A DNA stretch of 64,000 bases from Mycolicibacterium elephantis DSM 44368 (GCF_004014805.1 NZ_ATDN01000008.1:62001-126000), one strand, 5' to 3'; counted from the first letter of the stretch, positions 1 through 13,700 are shown. A program made the numbers and translations. The notes: generated from the letters alone by a model not told the origin.

Positions 1-3000
1 CAACCGGCTGATCCGCGTGACCGCGGTACGGTCCAGCGCCGACTGCGCCCACGTCCAGGTGGCGTTCAGATGAGGGCCGGTGTCGGTGTCGACGGTGGCC
101 GCGTTGAGTTCGACGGTGTGCATCAGCGAGATCGGCATCGCCGCCGCCCCGGCCGTCAACGACAGTCCCTCTTGGCTGAACCGCCACACATCACCGGATG
201 CGTAGGCCGCCGGGGCGCCAAGGCGCCCAAGGTAGTTGAAGCCGATCACCGGGTCGGTCCCGGCCAGATCCGCATCGGGGTTCAGGTAGCGCAGCAGACC
301 GTAGGTCAGCCCGTCGGGCAAGGCGCGCAGCTGTTCCTTGGCGTCCTTGATCACCGCGCCCAGCGCCGCGTCGCCGGCCACCACCTGCGTCCAGCGCAAC
401 CCGCCCAGGGTCAAGCCCACCGGGTACTTGGCCGTGAACCAACCCACCGTGCGTGACAGGTCGATATGTCGACCCGCCGCTGCGGCGGTCTCGGCCAACT
501 CCTCGTCCCGGCCGTGCCCCTCGACGTCGATCGCGATCGGCGCACCGTCGGTCCCCAGGTATTGCGCCCACGCCAACGCGAAAGCGATTAGCAGGATTTC
601 ATGCACCGCGGCGTGGAATGCCGCGGGCACCTCGCCGAGCAGCATGTGGGTGGTCTCGGCATCCAGCAGCTCGGTCAGGTATCCGGCCGTGGCGAACGTG
701 TCGACCGCGGGTTGCGGTGCGGGCAGCGCGGCGGGAATCGCGGCCACCCGCCGCCAGGTGTCCGCATGGGCGACGACCTGCGGATCACGGGCATGGTCGG
801 CCAGGATCTCTGCCCACCGGGCGAACGACGTCCCGGCCGGCGGCAACAGCACGGGCTGTCCGCCGCGATGCTGTGTCAACGCGATGTTGAGGTCTTCCAA
901 CACGATTCGCCACGAGACACCGTCGACGGCCAGGTGGTGGATGATCAGCGCCAGTTGCCCGGTGGACGTCACCCACAGCGCGCTGACCATCACGCCCTCG
1001 GCGGGGTTCAACCGCGACCGCGCGGCCACCAGCGCCTCGTCGGTCAACACGCCCACCGACTGCAGCCGGCTGCGCGCGTCGACCGAATCCGGTTCCGGCA
1101 CGGTCAACTTCCAGCCGCCCGCGCCGTCGCCCTCGGCACGCAGCCGCAGCATCGCGTGCCGATCCAGCAGCGCCTGCAGCAGCACCACCACGTCGTCATC
1201 GGTCACCCCGCTGGGGGCCTGCAACAACACTGTCTGGTTGAACTCGTCGATCGAACCCTCAGCGCCCTTGAGCCACTGCATGATCGGGGTGGCGATCACG
1301 GGGCCGACGCCGTCGTCGCTTTCGCTGTCGGAGTCGTCGGCGAACCTGACCACCCGGGCCAGCCTGGCCACGGTCTGCTGGACGAAGATGTCCCGTGGGC
1401 GACCGACCAGGCCGGCCGCATGCCCGCGCATGATCACCTGGATGGCTGAGATGCTGTCGCCGCCCAGGTCGAAGAACGAGTCGTCGACGCCGACCCGCTC
1501 CAGGCCGAGCACCTCGGCGTAGATGCGGGCCAGGGTTTCCTCGACGGGATTGGCCGGGGCGCGGTAATGGTCGACGTCGGCGTATTCCGGCGCCGGCAGG
1601 GCGCGGACGTCCAGCTTGCCGTTGACCGTCAGCGGCAGCGCATCCAGCGACACCACCGCGGCGGGCACCATGTAGGCCGGCAGCCGCTCGGCAAGTTGGG
1701 CCCGCAGCCCCGCCGGGTCGTCGATCCCGGTGACATATCCCACCAGTCGCTTGTCGCCGGGCCGGTCCTCGCGGGCGATCACCACCGCCTGCTGCACGCC
1801 GTCCAGTTGCGCCAGCGCGGCCTGGATCTCGCCGAGCTCGATGCGGTAGCCGCGGATCTTGACCTGCTCGTCGGCGCGCCCCAGATATCTCAGCTCGCCG
1901 TCGGCGCCCCAACACACCAAATCCCCGGTGCGATACATCCGTTGCCCCGGCGCCTCTGCGGCCCCGAACGGGCACGCCACGAACCGCGACGCGGTCAAGC
2001 CGGAGCGGCCCACATAACCGCCGCCGACGCCCGCGCCCGCCACATACAGTTCACCGACGACACCGACCGGCACCGGCCGCAACCAGGCGTCGAGCACGAA
2101 GAAGCCCAGGTGTGCCAGCGGGACGCCGATCGGGCTGACGGCGCTGTCGGTGTCGTCACTGAGGATCTCGCGGAACGACGCGTGCACCGTGGTCTCGGTG
2201 ATGCCGTACATGTTGATCAGCCGCGGCGCATCCCGATGCTTGGCCAGCCAGCCCTGCAACCGCGCCGGCTCCAGCGCCTCACCGCCGAACACCACCACGT
2301 CGAGGGCGAGCTCGGCCGCCGACTCGGGGGTCAGCTCGTCGACGGACTGCAGCGCGTAAAACGCCGACGGCGTCTGGCTCAACACGTTGACCTGCTCGAC
2401 GATCAGCAGGTCGTGGAACTCCTCGGGTGAACGGGCCACCTCGTCCGAGACGATCACCAACCGGCCGCCGTGCAGCAACGCACCGAAGATCTCCCACACC
2501 GAGAAGTCGAACGCCAACGAATGGCTTTGGGTCCACACCTGTTTCGGCGGCAGCTCCAAGCGGGTGTCGATCGCGTCCAACAGCCGGGTCACGTTGCGAT
2601 GCGGGATGGCCACCCCCTTGGGCACCCCCGTGGTGCCCGAGGTGTAGATGAGATACGCGATGTCGTCGGGACTCGGCCCCGGCAGGGGGCTGACGGGCAG
2701 GCTGTCGACGGCGGGATCCGCCACGTCGATGACCGTGAGCCCGCGCCCGGAGAGCCGATCGGCGAGGGCCGTTGTGGTGACCGCGGCGACCGGTGCGGCA
2801 TCGCCGAGGACGAAATCCAACCGCGCGTCGGGCACCGACGGGTCGATCGGCACGTACGCCGCTCCGGTCTTGAGCACGGCGAAGATCGCGACGACCGCCT
2901 CGACCGAGCGGGGGAACAACAGCGCGACCCGCTGACCGGGTCCCACACCGCGGTCGATGAGCAGGTGCGCCAACCGGTTTGCGGCCTCGTCGAGTTCGCG

Positions 3001-4557
3001 ATAGGTGACGGTGTGGTCGTCCAGACTGACGGCGGCCGCGTCGGGATCGCGGGCGGCCTGCGCCTCGAACAGGGCCGGAATCGAGGTGGTAGCGACCGGT
3101 TCGGTCAACGCCGCCCGGTTGCCGATCGTGTCGACGTGGGCGTGTTCGTCGGCGTCGAGGACATCGATCGCGGACAGTGACCGGGCCGGGTCGGCGGTCA
3201 TCGCCTCGAGGACCCGCCGTAACCGTTCGACGAGGGTTTCGATGCTGGCAGCGTCGAACACGTCGGTGCGGAACTCCACAGTGCCCGAAATGCCTGCGGC
3301 CTCACCGGTTTCGGTCCAACGCTCGGCCAGCGAGAAGGACAGGTCCATGCGGGCGGTGTGGGTGTCCAGCGGTAGCTGGGAGACGGCCAGATCGCCCAGT
3401 GCCATCGCGCCTGCCGCATCGTCGCCCTTTCCGGGAACGTTCTGCCAGGCCAGCATCACCTGCACCAGCGGGTGATGGGTCAGAGACCGGCTCGGGTTGA
3501 GCCGCTCCACGAGCAGTTCGAACGGCACGTCCTGGTGTTCGTACGCGGCCAGGCTGCGGGTGCGCACCTGTGCGAGCACATCGGTGACGCTGGGATCGCC
3601 GTCCAGATCGACCCGCAACACCAAGGTGTTGACGAAGAAGCCGACCAGCTCGTCGAGGGCGGCGTCGCGGCGGCCGGCGATCGGGAAACCCACCGCCACA
3701 TCGGAACTCGCGCTGAGTTTGGCCAGTAGCACGGACAACGCGGCCTGCATCACCATGAAGCCGGTGGCGTTGTGCTCCCGAGCCACCCGGGCGATCTGCT
3801 GCTGCAGATCGGCGGGCCAGTCCACCTCGACCCTGGCCCCGCGCTGATCGGCGACCAGGGGGTACGGTCGATCGGTCGGCAGCGCAATGCGTTCGGGCAT
3901 CCCCGCCAACGCGTCTTCCCAGTACCTGAGCTGCTGGGCGATGCGGCTGTCGCTGTCCTCGAGCTCGCCCAGCTGCGCACGCTGCCACAGCGTGTAGTCG
4001 ACGTATTGGACGGCAAGCGGTTCCCAATCCGGTGCCTGTCCGGCGCACCTGCTGGCATAGGCCATACCCAGATCCGCGACCAGCGGCGTGATCGACCAGC
4101 CGTCGGCGGCAATGTGGTGCACCACCGCCACCAGCACGTGCTCGTCGTCGGCGAGGCGGAAGAGCCTGGCCCGCAGGGGGATCTCTTCGGCGAGGTCGAA
4201 GCTGTGCCGTGCCGTCTCCTCGACCGCCTCGTCCACCCGGCTTGCCGGCCATCCCCCGGCGTCGACGACGTCCCAGCCGAACTCGGCCTGGTCGGCGGGA
4301 ACAATCCGCTGCTGCGGTATCCCGTCGACGGCCGGGAACACCGTGCGCAGAGTTTCGTGGCGGCCGACCACGTCGGCGAAGGCCGCGCCGAGCGCCTCCA
4401 CGTCGAGCCGGCCCTCCAGGCGCAGCCCCACCGCGAGGTTGTAAACCGGTGAGGGCCCGTGTAATTGGTCGATGAACCACAGCCGGCTTTGGGCGAACGA
4501 CAGCGGTATCGCCGCCGGGCGCTCGCCGGCGACCAGCGGTTCCAGCTGGTCGTCGTC
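1..4557 (-). other. NRPS module 8 (C-A-T-E), predicted D-(allo-)threonine
   Basis: Residues 619 onward of the second NRPS subunit. The condensation domain has the LCL-type opening ([15 protein letters not shown]) seen after modules that lack epimerization. The A domain has SGTTGVPKG and pocket positions D,F,W,S,V,G,M,V,H (GrsA numbering 235-331), a threonine signature. The carrier motif GGDSIS precedes an E domain with HHLAVDG. The E domain is truncated by the window edge by a few residues only. Substrate is inferred from the code. Confidence 0.85.
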
Positions 4558-6411
4558 ACCACCCAGTCGCTGCGCCAACTGGGCGACCGTCGGCGCCTCG
4601 AACACCGCGCGGACCACGAGGCCGGTATTCATCGTCTTGTTGATCGCGGCCACCAGGCGCATCGCCATCAGGGAATCCCCGCCGAGGTCGAAGAAGGAGT
4701 CGTCGACACCGACCCGCTCCAGCCCGAGCACCTCGGCGTAGATGCCAGCGAGGATCTCTTCGGTGGGGTCGCTCGGGGCGCGGTACTGACCGGCGTCGGC
4801 GAACTCCGGCGCGGGCAGGGCACGCTTGTCGAGCTTGCCGTTGACCGTCAGCGGCAGCGTGTCCAGCACCACCACCGCGGTGGGGACCATGTAGGCCGGT
4901 AGCCGCTCGGAAAGTCGGGCCCGCAGTTCGGCCGGGTCGGCGCTGCCGGTGATGTAGCCGACCAGCCGCTTGTCACCGGGCTGGTCCTCGCGGGCGATCA
5001 CCGCCGCCTGCTGCACGCCGTCCGATTGGGCCAGCGCGGCCTGGATTTCACCGAGCTCGATGCGGTAGCCGCGGATCTTGACCTGCTCGTCGGCGCGGCC
5101 CTGGTATTGGAGTTGCCCGTCGGGCCCCCAGGCCACCAGGTCCCCGGTGCGATACATCAACCGCCCCGGCGCTTCTGCGCCCCCGAACGGACACGCCACG
5201 AACCGCGACGCGGTCAGACCCGACCGGCCCACATAGCCGTACCCCAGGCCCGCGCCTGCCACATACAGCTCACCGACCACCCCGGGCGACACCGGCCGCA
5301 GCCACCCGTCGAGCACGAAGAACGCCAGATCGGCAAGCGGTATCCCGATCGGGCTGACCGTGCTGTCGACGTCGGCCGCCACGATCTCGCGGAACGACGC
5401 GTGCACCGTGGTCTCGGTGATGCCGTACATGTTGATCAACCGCGGCGCATCGCCGTGGGTGTCTATCCACGCCTTCAGCCGGGCCGGCTCCAGCGCCTCC
5501 CCGCCGAACACGACTGCCTCGAGCGCGATCTCGGATCCCAGTTCAGGGGAGAGCGCGTAGAAGGCCGACGGTGTCTGGCTCAGCACGGTGATCTGTTCGG
5601 AGACCAACAGCGCGTGGAACTCCTGGGGCGAACGCGCCACCGACTCGGGCACCACGACGACCCGTCCACCGCGCAGCAGCGCACCCCAGATCTCCCACAC
5701 CGAGAAGTCGAAGGCCAGCGAATGGCATTGCGTCCATGTCTGGTTCGCCGAAAGGGGCAGGTGCGGATCGATCGCGTCCAGCAGCCGCGTGACATTGCGG
5801 TGCGGAATGGCCACGCCTTTGGGCACACCGGTGGTGCCCGAGGTGTAGATCAGATAGGCCACGTCGTCGGGGCTGACCGGTGGCATGTCTTGGCCGGGGT
5901 CGCCGTTCGGAGCCGAGTCGACCTGTCCGACATCGACGATCAACAGGTCGCGTCCGTGCAGCCGGCCGGCCAGGTCGGCGGTCGTGACCGCGGCGACCGG
6001 TTCGGCGTCGGTGAGCACGAAATCCAACCGCGCGTCGGGCACGGCCGGATCGATCGGCACGTACGCCGCACCGGTCTTGAGCACGCCGAGGATCGCGACG
6101 ATCGCCTCGGCCGACCGGGGAAACAGCAGCGCGACCCGCTGGCCGGGCACCACGCCGTGCGCAATCAGCAGCCGCGCCAACCGGTTCGAGGCCTCATCCA
6201 GCTCGCGGTAGGTCAGCACGTTGCCGTCGCAGCTGACCGCGGCCGCGTCGGGCGCACGAGTCACCTGCTGGGCGAACAACTCCGGGATCGGCGCCGCGGC
6301 CGGGGCGGGAGCGGTCAGCGCCGCGCGGTTGCCCCATGCGTCGAGCTCTTCGAGTTCGTCCTCGTCGTCGAGATCCATCGACAACAGGCGGCGGGAGGCA
6401 TCGGCGGTCAT
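1..6411 (-). CDS. NRPS, second subunit (A7-T7-C8-A8-T8-E8...), 3' end beyond left edge
   Basis: Multimodular nonribosomal peptide synthetase continuing the assembly line of the 8113-aa subunit upstream. The ATG at 6409-6411 overlaps the upstream TGA (ATGA), so translation is probably coupled. The frame is open to the window edge (2137 codons seen). Order: an adenylation domain from about residue 30 with no condensation domain before it (pocket Asp at 235), carrier Ser580, LCL-type condensation domain (HHxxxDG at 765), adenylation domain (pocket Asp1302), carrier Ser1653, epimerization domain (HH at 1825) whose last residues are cut off. The protein starts at the linker Met-Thr-Ala-Asp that in the other modules joins C to A, so its A domain must work with the C domain ending the previous protein. 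Both A domains read the pocket code DFW-S-V-G-M-V-H, typical for threonine. An E domain is normally followed by another C domain, so at least one more module is expected to the left. No release domain is seen. Confidence 0.95.
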   Translation of the reverse strand, partial: MTADASRRLLSMDLDDEDELEELDAWGNRAALTAPAPAAAPIPELFAQQVTRAPDAAAVSCDGNVLTYRELDEASNRLARLLIAHGVVPGQRVALLFPRSAEAIVAILGVLKTGAAYVPIDPAVPDARLDFVLTDAEPVAAVTTADLAGRLHGRDLLIVDVGQVDSAPNGDPGQDMPPVSPDDVAYLIYTSGTTGVPKGVAIPHRNVTRLLDAIDPHLPLSANQTWTQCHSLAFDFSVWEIWGALLRGGRVVVVPESVARSPQEFHALLVSEQITVLSQTPSAFYALSPELGSEIALEAVVFGGEALEPARLKAWIDTHGDAPRLINMYGITETTVHASFREIVAADVDSTVSPIGIPLADLAFFVLDGWLRPVSPGVVGELYVAGAGLGYGYVGRSGLTASRFVACPFGGAEAPGRLMYRTGDLVAWGPDGQLQYQGRADEQVKIRGYRIELGEIQAALAQSDGVQQAAVIAREDQPGDKRLVGYITGSADPAELRARLSERLPAYMVPTAVVVLDTLPLTVNGKLDKRALPAPEFADAGQYRAPSDPTEEILAGIYAEVLGLERVGVDDSFFDLGGDSLMAMRLVAAINKTMNTGLVVRAVFEAPTVAQLAQRLGGDDDQLEPLVAGERPAAIPLSFAQSRLWFIDQLHGPSPVYNLAVGLRLEGRLDVEALGAAFADVVGRHETLRTVFPAVDGIPQQRIVPADQAEFGWDVVDAGGWPASRVDEAVEETARHSFDLAEEIPLRARLFRLADDEHVLVAVVHHIAADGWSITPLVADLGMAYASRCAGQAPDWEPLAVQYVDYTLWQRAQLGELEDSDSRIAQQLRYWEDALAGMPERIALPTDRPYPLVADQRGARVEVDWPADLQQQIARVAREHNATGFMVMQAALSVLLAKLSASSDVAVGFPIAGRRDAALDELVGFFVNTLVLRVDLDGDPSVTDVLAQVRTRSLAAYEHQDVPFELLVERLNPSRSLTHHPLVQVMLAWQNVPGKGDDAAGAMALGDLAVSQLPLDTHTARMDLSFSLAERWTETGEAAGISGTVEFRTDVFDAASIETLVERLRRVLEAMTADPARSLSAIDVLDADEHAHVDTIGNRAALTEPVATTSIPALFEAQAARDPDAAAVSLDDHTVTYRELDEAANRLAHLLIDRGVGPGQRVALLFPRSVEAVVAIFAVLKTGAAYVPIDPSVPDARLDFVLGDAAPVAAVTTTALADRLSGRGLTVIDVADPAVDSLPVSPLPGPSPDDIAYLIYTSGTTGVPKGVAIPHRNVTRLLDAIDTRLELPPKQVWTQSHSLAFDFSVWEIFGALLHGGRLVIVSDEVARSPEEFHDLLIVEQVNVLSQTPSAFYALQSVDELTPESAAELALDVVVFGGEALEPARLQGWLAKHRDAPRLINMYGITETTVHASFREILSDDTDSAVSPIGVPLAHLGFFVLDAWLRPVPVGVVGELYVAGAGVGGGYVGRSGLTASRFVACPFGAAEAPGQRMYRTGDLVCWGADGELRYLGRADEQVKIRGYRIELGEIQAALAQLDGVQQAVVIAREDRPGDKRLVGYVTGIDDPAGLRAQLAERLPAYMVPAAVVSLDALPLTVNGKLDVRALPAPEYADVDHYRAPANPVEETLARIYAEVLGLERVGVDDSFFDLGGDSISAIQVIMRGHAAGLVGRPRDIFVQQTVARLARVVRFADDSDSESDDGVGPVIATPIMQWLKGAEGSIDEFNQTVLLQAPSGVTDDDVVVLLQALLDRHAMLRLRAEGDGAGGWKLTVPEPDSVDARSRLQSVGVLTDEALVAARSRLNPAEGVMVSALWVTSTGQLALIIHHLAVDGVSWRIVLEDLNIALTQHRGGQPVLLPPAGTSFARWAEILADHARDPQVVAHADTWRRVAAIPAALPAPQPAVDTFATAGYLTELLDAETTHMLLGEVPAAFHAAVHEILLIAFALAWAQYLGTDGAPIAIDVEGHGRDEELAETAAAAGRHIDLSRTVGWFTAKYPVGLTLGGLRWTQVVAGDAALGAVIKDAKEQLRALPDGLTYGLLRYLNPDADLAGTDPVIGFNYLGRLGAPAAYASGDVWRFSQEGLSLTAGAAAMPISLMHTVELNAATVDTDTGPHLNATWTWAQSALDRTAVTRISRL

Positions 6412-7739
6412 GACTTCTGCACCGAATCGCCGGACATGGCCGCCAGCACCCGCTGGAACCGGCGCATGATCTTGTGGATGCGGTTCGTGTCGAACACGTC
6501 GGTGTCGAACTCCACGCGCAGCACCAGTTCCTTCCCGGGCATCGCTTGCAAGGTCAGCGGGTAGTGGTTGTATTCGCGGCCGTTGACCTCGGTGATGGCC
6601 AACCCGTTGGTGGTGTGCATGGCTGCGGTGTCGACGGGATAGTTCTGGAACACGAAAAGCGTGTCGAAGAGTTGGTCATGGCCTGCCGCGCGGTGGATCT
6701 CGCTCAGCGCGAGATGCTGATGGTCCAGCGTGTCCATGTGGCAGCGCTGCAGGTCGCCGAGCAGGTCGGCGATCGTGGTGTCCGGGGTGATGGTGGCCCG
6801 TACCGGCACCGTGTTGATCAGCAGGCCGACCATCGATTCCGCGCCAGCCACGTCGGCCGACCGTCCCGACACCGCGACGCCGAACGCGACGTCGTGGTGG
6901 CCGGTCAACCACGTCAGCAGCTGCGCCCAGGCGGCCTGCAGCACGGTGTTCACGGTCGTGTGGCAGCTGCGGGCCAACTCGTTGATCGCCTCGGTGGTCT
7001 CGGCGGGCACCTGGAACGACTCGGTGGCGCGCCGTCCCGGTGTCGTGCGGCCCTTCGGCGCGACCAACGTGGGCGTCTCGAACCCGGCGAGAACGTCCCG
7101 CCAGGCCGCGTGGGCGGCGTCGACGTCGCGCTCGGCCAGCCAGGTGACGAACCTGCGGAACGACCCGGCGGCCGGAAGATGCTGCCCGTAGTAGCTGGCG
7201 AAGATCTCCTGCAGCAGGATCGGCAGCGACCACCCGTCGAGCACGATGTGGTGATAGGTCATCACGAACCGGTGCTCGTTGTCGGCGGTGCGGATCAGCG
7301 CGGCGCGGAACGCCGGCTGCCGGAGAAGGTCACACACCGCGGCACGTTCGGCAGCGCATGCCCGTTGGATCTGCTCGTCGAAATCTACGTTGCTTCTGGC
7401 GATCTCGAGGTACTGCCATGGGACAGTCGGATCGGCCGGGATGATCTGCACCGGTTCGTCGAACTGCTGGACGAACCGGGCCGCCAGGTTGGGATGGCGG
7501 TTGACCACGGTGTGCACGGCCTGGCGCAGCCGCTCGGAGTCCAGCGGGCCGGTGACCGTGATCTCGAGTTGCATGGCGTAGACGTCGTCGACGTCCTGGC
7601 CGCTTGTCGCGTTGACGTGGAACAGCAGGCCCTGCTGCAGAGGCGTCAACGGCAGCACGTCGGCGATGCGGTGTTGCCCGCTGAGTTCGTCGATCTCCTC
7701 CTGGGTGAGCCGGGCAGGAGCGATGTCGGAGGGTGTCAG
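4558..7739 (-). other. NRPS module 7, split between two genes (C | A-T), predicted L-threonine
   Basis: The DCL-type condensation domain is residues 7671-8113 of the first subunit (HHIVLDG at 7832). The adenylation and carrier domains are residues 1-618 of the second subunit. The module therefore assembles from two polypeptides. The pocket reads D,F,W,S,V,G,M,V,H, a threonine signature. There is no E domain, so the residue should stay L. Confidence 0.85.
6408..6411 (-). promoter_or_regulatory. ATGA stop/start overlap between NRPS subunits
   Basis: On the minus strand the TGA of the first NRPS gene (6408-6410) overlaps the ATG of the second (6409-6411). This geometry normally couples translation of the two genes. 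Compared with the continuous C-to-A linkers of other modules, about 26 extra bases lie between the linker Met codon of the first protein (6435-6437) and the start codon of the second. Confidence 0.8.
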
Positions 7740-10700
7740 GCCACCGCCGCCGCCGCGGACGTGGGCACAGATACCCCGCAGGGCGTCGAACCAGAGCTGG
7801 GACAGTCGGCCGACCTGTGTCTCGTCCATCGCGGAGGGCGCCCAGGTCCAGGTGGCATACAGCTGCGGGCCGTCGTCGGTGTCGACCGTGCTGGCGTTGA
7901 GTTCCACGGTGTGCCCCAACGGCATCGGTATCGCCGCGGCGGCGGCGCTGAGCGCGGCACCCTCCTGGCTGACCTGCCACAGTTGACCGCCGGCATCCGC
8001 TCCGGTCGCACCCATCCGGCCGAGGTAGTTGAACCCGACGGCCGGTTCGGGTCCGGTCAGGCCGACGTCGGGGTTCAGGTAGCGCAGCAGTCCGTAGGTC
8101 AGACCGTCCGGCAGGGCCCGAAGCTGTTCCTTGGCGTTCTTGATCAAGCCGCCCAGCGCCGGGTCGCCGGACACCACCTGCGCCCAGGACAGTCCCCCCA
8201 CGTTCAGGGCGACCGGGTACTTGGTGGTGAACCAGCCCACCGTGCGGGACAGGTCGACGTCGGGGGCGATGTCTTCGTTTCGGCCGTGGCCTTCGACGTC
8301 GATCGCGACGGACGCGTCGGTGTCGAGCATCTGCGTCAACGCCAGCGCGTAGGCGATCAGCAGGATGTCCTGCACGCCGGCGCGGAACGCCGCCGGAATC
8401 TCACCGAGCAAGGCGCGTGTCGTCTCGGCGTCCAGTGAGTCCGTGAGGTGCCCCGCGGTGGCGTAGGTGTCCAGTTCGGGTTGCGCGGCGGGCAGCGGTG
8501 AGGGCGTGGCCAACACGTCTCGCCAGCCATCGGCTTGATCCACCACCGTCGGGTCGTGGGCGTGGTCCTCGAGCAAGCTCGCCCACCGCGCGAACGAGGT
8601 CCCGGCCGCAGGCAGCGTCACGTCTTGACCGTGGTGGTGCTGGGCCCAGGCGATGTTGAGGTCTTCCAACAGAATTCGCCATGACACCGCGTCGACGGCC
8701 AGGTGATGGACGATCAACGCCAGCTGGCCGGTGGCGCGCGCCCACAGCACGCTGAGCATCACGCCGTCGGAGAGGCTCAACCGCGACCGCGCCGCCACCA
8801 GGGCCTCGTCGGTCAGCGCGTCCACCGAATGCAGAACCGGTGGCACCGAACCCTTCTCGGGTATCTGCAGCGACCACTCCCCCGCGTCCGCGGCGGTCTC
8901 GACCCGCAGGCGCAGCATGGCATGCCGATCCATCAGCGCCTGAAGGACCACGCGCACCTCTTCTTCGGTGACACCCTCGGGAGCCTGAACCACCACGGTC
9001 TGGTTGAACTCCTCGATCGGGCCGCCGCTGCTCTGCACCTCATGCAGCCACCGCATGATCGGGGTGGCCGGCACCGACCCGACCCCCTCGTCGACCGGAC
9101 CGTCGGCACCGCCATGGACCCCGACGACCTGGGCCAGCCGGGCCACGGTCTGCTCGACGAAAATGTCACGCGGACGGCACATCACGCCCGAAGCCCGGGC
9201 GCGGGCGACCACCTGCATCGACAGGATGCTGTCACCGCCCAGGTCGAAGAACGACTCGTCGACGCCGACCCGCTCCAGGCCAAGCACCTGGGCATAGATC
9301 CCGGCAAGGATCTCCTCGATCGCGTTGGTCGGGGCGCGATACCGTCCCGCGTCGGAGTAGTCCGGCGCCGGCAGTGCGCGAACGTCGAGCTTGCCGTTGA
9401 CCGTCAGCGGCAACGCGTCCAGCACCACCACGGCGGCCGGGACCATGTACGGGGGCAGCTTGTCGGCCAACGCGTTTCGCGCCGCCCCCGGATCCACCGC
9501 TTCGGGCGCCGACTCCGTGACGTAACCGACCAGGCGATTCGTTCCTGGTTGGTCTTCGCGGGTGATCACCACCGCCTGCGCCACACCGTTCAACCCCGCC
9601 AGCGCGGCCTGGACCTCGCCGAGCTCGATGCGGTGGCCGCGGATCTTGACCTGGTCGTCGGAGCGCCCCAGATACTGCAGCTGCCCGTCGGGTCGCCAGC
9701 TCACCAGATCACCGGTGCGATACATCCGCTTTCCGGCCGCGACCGGCCCGCCGAACGGACACGCCACGAACCGCGACGCGGTCAGGCTCGACCGGCCGAG
9801 ATAGCCGCACGCGACTCCGTCACCGGCCACATACAGCTCGCCCACCACGCCGGGCGGAACGGGCCGCAGGGACTCGTCGAGCACGAACAGCGCCGCGGTC
9901 GCCACCGGCGCGCCGATCGGCGCCGCCCCCGAACCCGGCGTCAGCGGTGTGCTCATCGACGCGTACACCGTGATCTCGGTGGGGCCGTAGGCGTTGATCA
10001 TCACCCGGCCAGGTGCCCAACGGTCCACCACCTCGCCCGGGCAGGCCTCGCCGCCGAGCAGCAACGAAACCGATTCCAGCCCTTGCGGAGACAGCGCCGA
10101 GACCGCGGACGGGGTCTGGGTGAGCACGTTGACCCGCTCGCGTATCAGCAGGGCATGGAAGTCATCGGGTGAGCTTGTTACCGATTCGGGAACCACGACC
10201 AGCCGCGAACCGCCCAGCAGCGCGGCCCAGATCTCCCACACCGAGAAGTCGAAGGCGTAGGAGTGACACTGCGTCCACACCTGCTCGCGCGGCAGGTGCT
10301 CAGGCGTTGACCGCGCCAGGTGGGTCAGGTTGTCGTGGGTGACGGCAACACCTTTGGGCACACCGGTGGTGCCGGAGGTGTAGATCAGGTAGGCGATGTC
10401 CTCGGGGGCCGGACCCGGCAGCGCGGGGGCGGGCCGGTGGCCCGCCTCTGCCTCCGGGTCGCCGACCTGCACGACCGGCATGGCTCGTCCGGCGAGTCGG
10501 TCGGCGAGTTCGGCGGTGGTGACCGCGACGATCGGCGCCGCGTCGGCCAGCATGAACTCGATACGGGCCGCGGGCACCGCAGGGTCGATCGCCAGATAGG
10601 CGGCGCCCGCCTTGAGCGCGGCCAGCATCGCCACGATCGCCTCGCCGGACCGGTTGAACAACAGCGCCACGCACTGACCCGGGCCTGCGCCGTGTTCGAT

Positions 10701-13700
10701 CAGCCTGTGCGCCAACCGGTTCGCCGCGTCGTCGAGCTCGCTGTAGGTCCACGAACGCTCACCGCATGTGACCGCGATCGCGTCCGGGATACGCGCCACA
10801 TGCTCGGCGAACAGCGCGGGCACCGTCGAGGCGGACGGGTCTGGGCGGGGGGCGGTCAGCGCGGAGAGGTTGCCGAGGCGGTCGAGGTGGGCGTGTTCCT
10901 CGTCGTCGAGCAGGTCGATCGACGACAGCCGCTGATCGGAATCGGCGGTCATCGCGGCCAGCACCCGCTGCCATCGCTGGATCAGCGTTTCGACGGTGGC
11001 GGCGTCGAACACGTCGGTGCGGAACTCCACCGTCCCGGTGATCCCGGCCGGCTCGCCGGTCTCGCTGCGACGTTCGGCCATCGAGAAGCTCAGATCCATT
11101 CGGGCGGCCTGGGTGTCGGCCGGCAGCTGGGTGACCGCGAGATCGCCGAGCGTCAGGCCCGAGTCGGCGGGCAGGTTCTGCCACCCCAACGCCACCTGAA
11201 CCAACGGGTGGTGGGTCAGGGACCGGGTCGGGTTGAGCCGTTCGACAAGCGCCTCGAACGGCACGTCCTGGTGCTCGTAGGCCGCCAGGCTGCGTGCCCG
11301 CACCTGCGCCAGCAGCTCCGCCACCGTGGGATCGCCTGCCAGGTCCATGCGCAGCACCAAGGTGTTGACGAAGAACCCGATCAGCTCGTCGAGCGCGGGG
11401 TCGCGGCGCCCGGCGATCGGGAAACCCACTGCCACATCGGAGGTTCCGCTGAGTTTGGACAGCAGCGCGCCGAGCGCGGCCTGCAGCACCATGAAGCTGG
11501 TCGCGTTGTGCTCCCGAGCGACCCGGGCGATCTGCCGGTGCAGCTCGGCGGGCCACTCGAGGGTCACCGTGGCGCCGTGCTGGTCGGCCACCGGCGGGTA
11601 GGGCCGGTCGGTGGGCAGCGCGATGCGTTCGGGCATTCCGGCCAACTCGTCCTGCCAGTAGGCCAGCTGCGAGGCGATACGGCTGGCGCTGTCGTCGAGA
11701 TCGCCGAACTGCGCGCGCTGCCACAGCGTGTAGTCGACGTACTGCACTTCCAGCGGCGCCCAGCCCGGGGCGCGCCCCGCGCACCGGTTGGCGTAGGCCG
11801 CTCCGAGGTCGGCCACCAGCGGGGTCATCGACAAGCCGTCGGCAGCGATGTGGTGCACCACCGCCGCCAACACGTGCTCGTCGTCGGCGAGCCGGAAAAG
11901 CTTCGCCCGCAACGGGATCTCGGTTGCCAGATCGAACGTGTAGCGGGCCGCTTCGCCGATGGCCTGCTCCAGCCGGTCGGCCGTCCATCCGGTGGCGTCG
12001 ACGACCTCCCAGCCGAAGTCGGCGCGTTCGGCGGGCACGACGAGCTGGCGCGGGATGCCCTCCACGGCCGGGAACATGGTGCGCAACGTCTCGTGGCGGG
12101 CCACCACGTCGGCAAGTGCCGCGCCCAACGCGTCGACGTCCAACGCGCCGCTGAGCCGCAACGCTGTCGGCATGTTGTACACCGGCGACGGTCCCTGCAG
12201 TTGATCCAGGAACCACAACCGGGTCTGGGCGAACGACAGCGGAACGACGGCCGGTCGCTCGCCCGCGACCAGCGGCTCCAGCGCGGCCTCCTCCCCGCCG
12301 ATCCGCGGGGCCAGCTGGGCTACCGTCGGCGCCTCGAACAGGGCACGCACCGGCAGATTGGCGTCCAGCGTCTTGTTGATCGCGGCGACCAAGCGCATCG
12401 CCGACAGCGAGTCGCCGCCGAGGTCGAAGAACGAGTCGTCGACCCCGACCCGTTCGACGCCCAGCACCTGGGAGTAGACGCCGGTCAGGATCTCCTCGGT
12501 CAGGTTGGCCGGCGCGCGGTAGCGGTCGGCGTCGGAGTACTCCGGTGCCGGCAGCGCACGGGTGTCCAGTTTTCCGTTGGGCGTCAACGGAAGCGCCGAC
12601 AACGGCACGACCGCGGCGGGCACCATGTACGCCGGGAGCCGCTCGGCCAGTTGTGTGCGCAACTTGGCGGGCTCCGCCGTGCCGGTCACATACCCGACCA
12701 GGCGCACATCGCCCGGCCGGTCCTCGCGCGCGATCACCGCCGCCTGGTCGACGCCGTCGAGCCCGGCCAGTGCGGCCTGGATCTCGCCGAGTTCGATGCG
12801 GTAGCCGCGCAACTTGACCTGCTCGTCGGCCCGACCCACATAGCGCAGCTGCCCGTCGGGGCCCCAACACACCAGATCGCCGGTGCGGTACATCCGCGTC
12901 CCGGGGGCCTCACTCGCGGCGAACGGGCAGGCCACGAAGCGCGACGCGGTCAAGCCCGAACGGTCGACGTATCCGACGCCGACGCCGCGGCCGGCGACGT
13001 ACAACTCGCCGACCACGCCCGGAGGGACCGGACGCAGCCATTCGTCGAGCACGAACAACGCGGTGCCCGGCGTCGGCGAGCCGATCGGCACCACGTCGGC
13101 CCCCGCGGTCAACGGGGCGCTTCGTGACGCGCAGATCGTGGTCTCGGTCGGGCCGTAGCCGTTGACCATCACTCGCCCGGGCGCCCAACGGTCCACCACC
13201 TCGGGCGGACACGGCTCACCGGCGACGAGCAACGCGGTGGAACCACCCAACCCCTCGGATGAGAGCATCGCCACCGCCGACGGGGTCTGGCTCAGCATGC
13301 TGACCTGTTCGGAGACCAGCAGGGCGTGGCCGTCCTCTGGCGAGCGGGCCACCGACTCGGGCATCACCACCAGCCGTCCGCCGTGCAGCAGCGGGGACCA
13401 GATCTCTTCGACCGAGGCATCGAACGTATACGAATGCCATTGTGCCCATACCTGTTCCGGCATGTCGGCGTACAGCGACCGCAACAGCTGCGTGACGTTG
13501 AAGTGGGTGATCGCCACGCCTTTGGGCACACCGGTGGTGCCGGAGGTGTAGATGACGTAGGCGACGTCGTCGGGCTCCGGTAGCGCGAGCGGCGTGCTCC
13601 GCTGGTCGTTCAGGGCCGGGTCGTTGACGTCGACGACGGGCAGCGGCCAGTCGTGCGACCGATCGGCCAGACCGCTGGACGTGATCGCCGCCGCCGGGGC

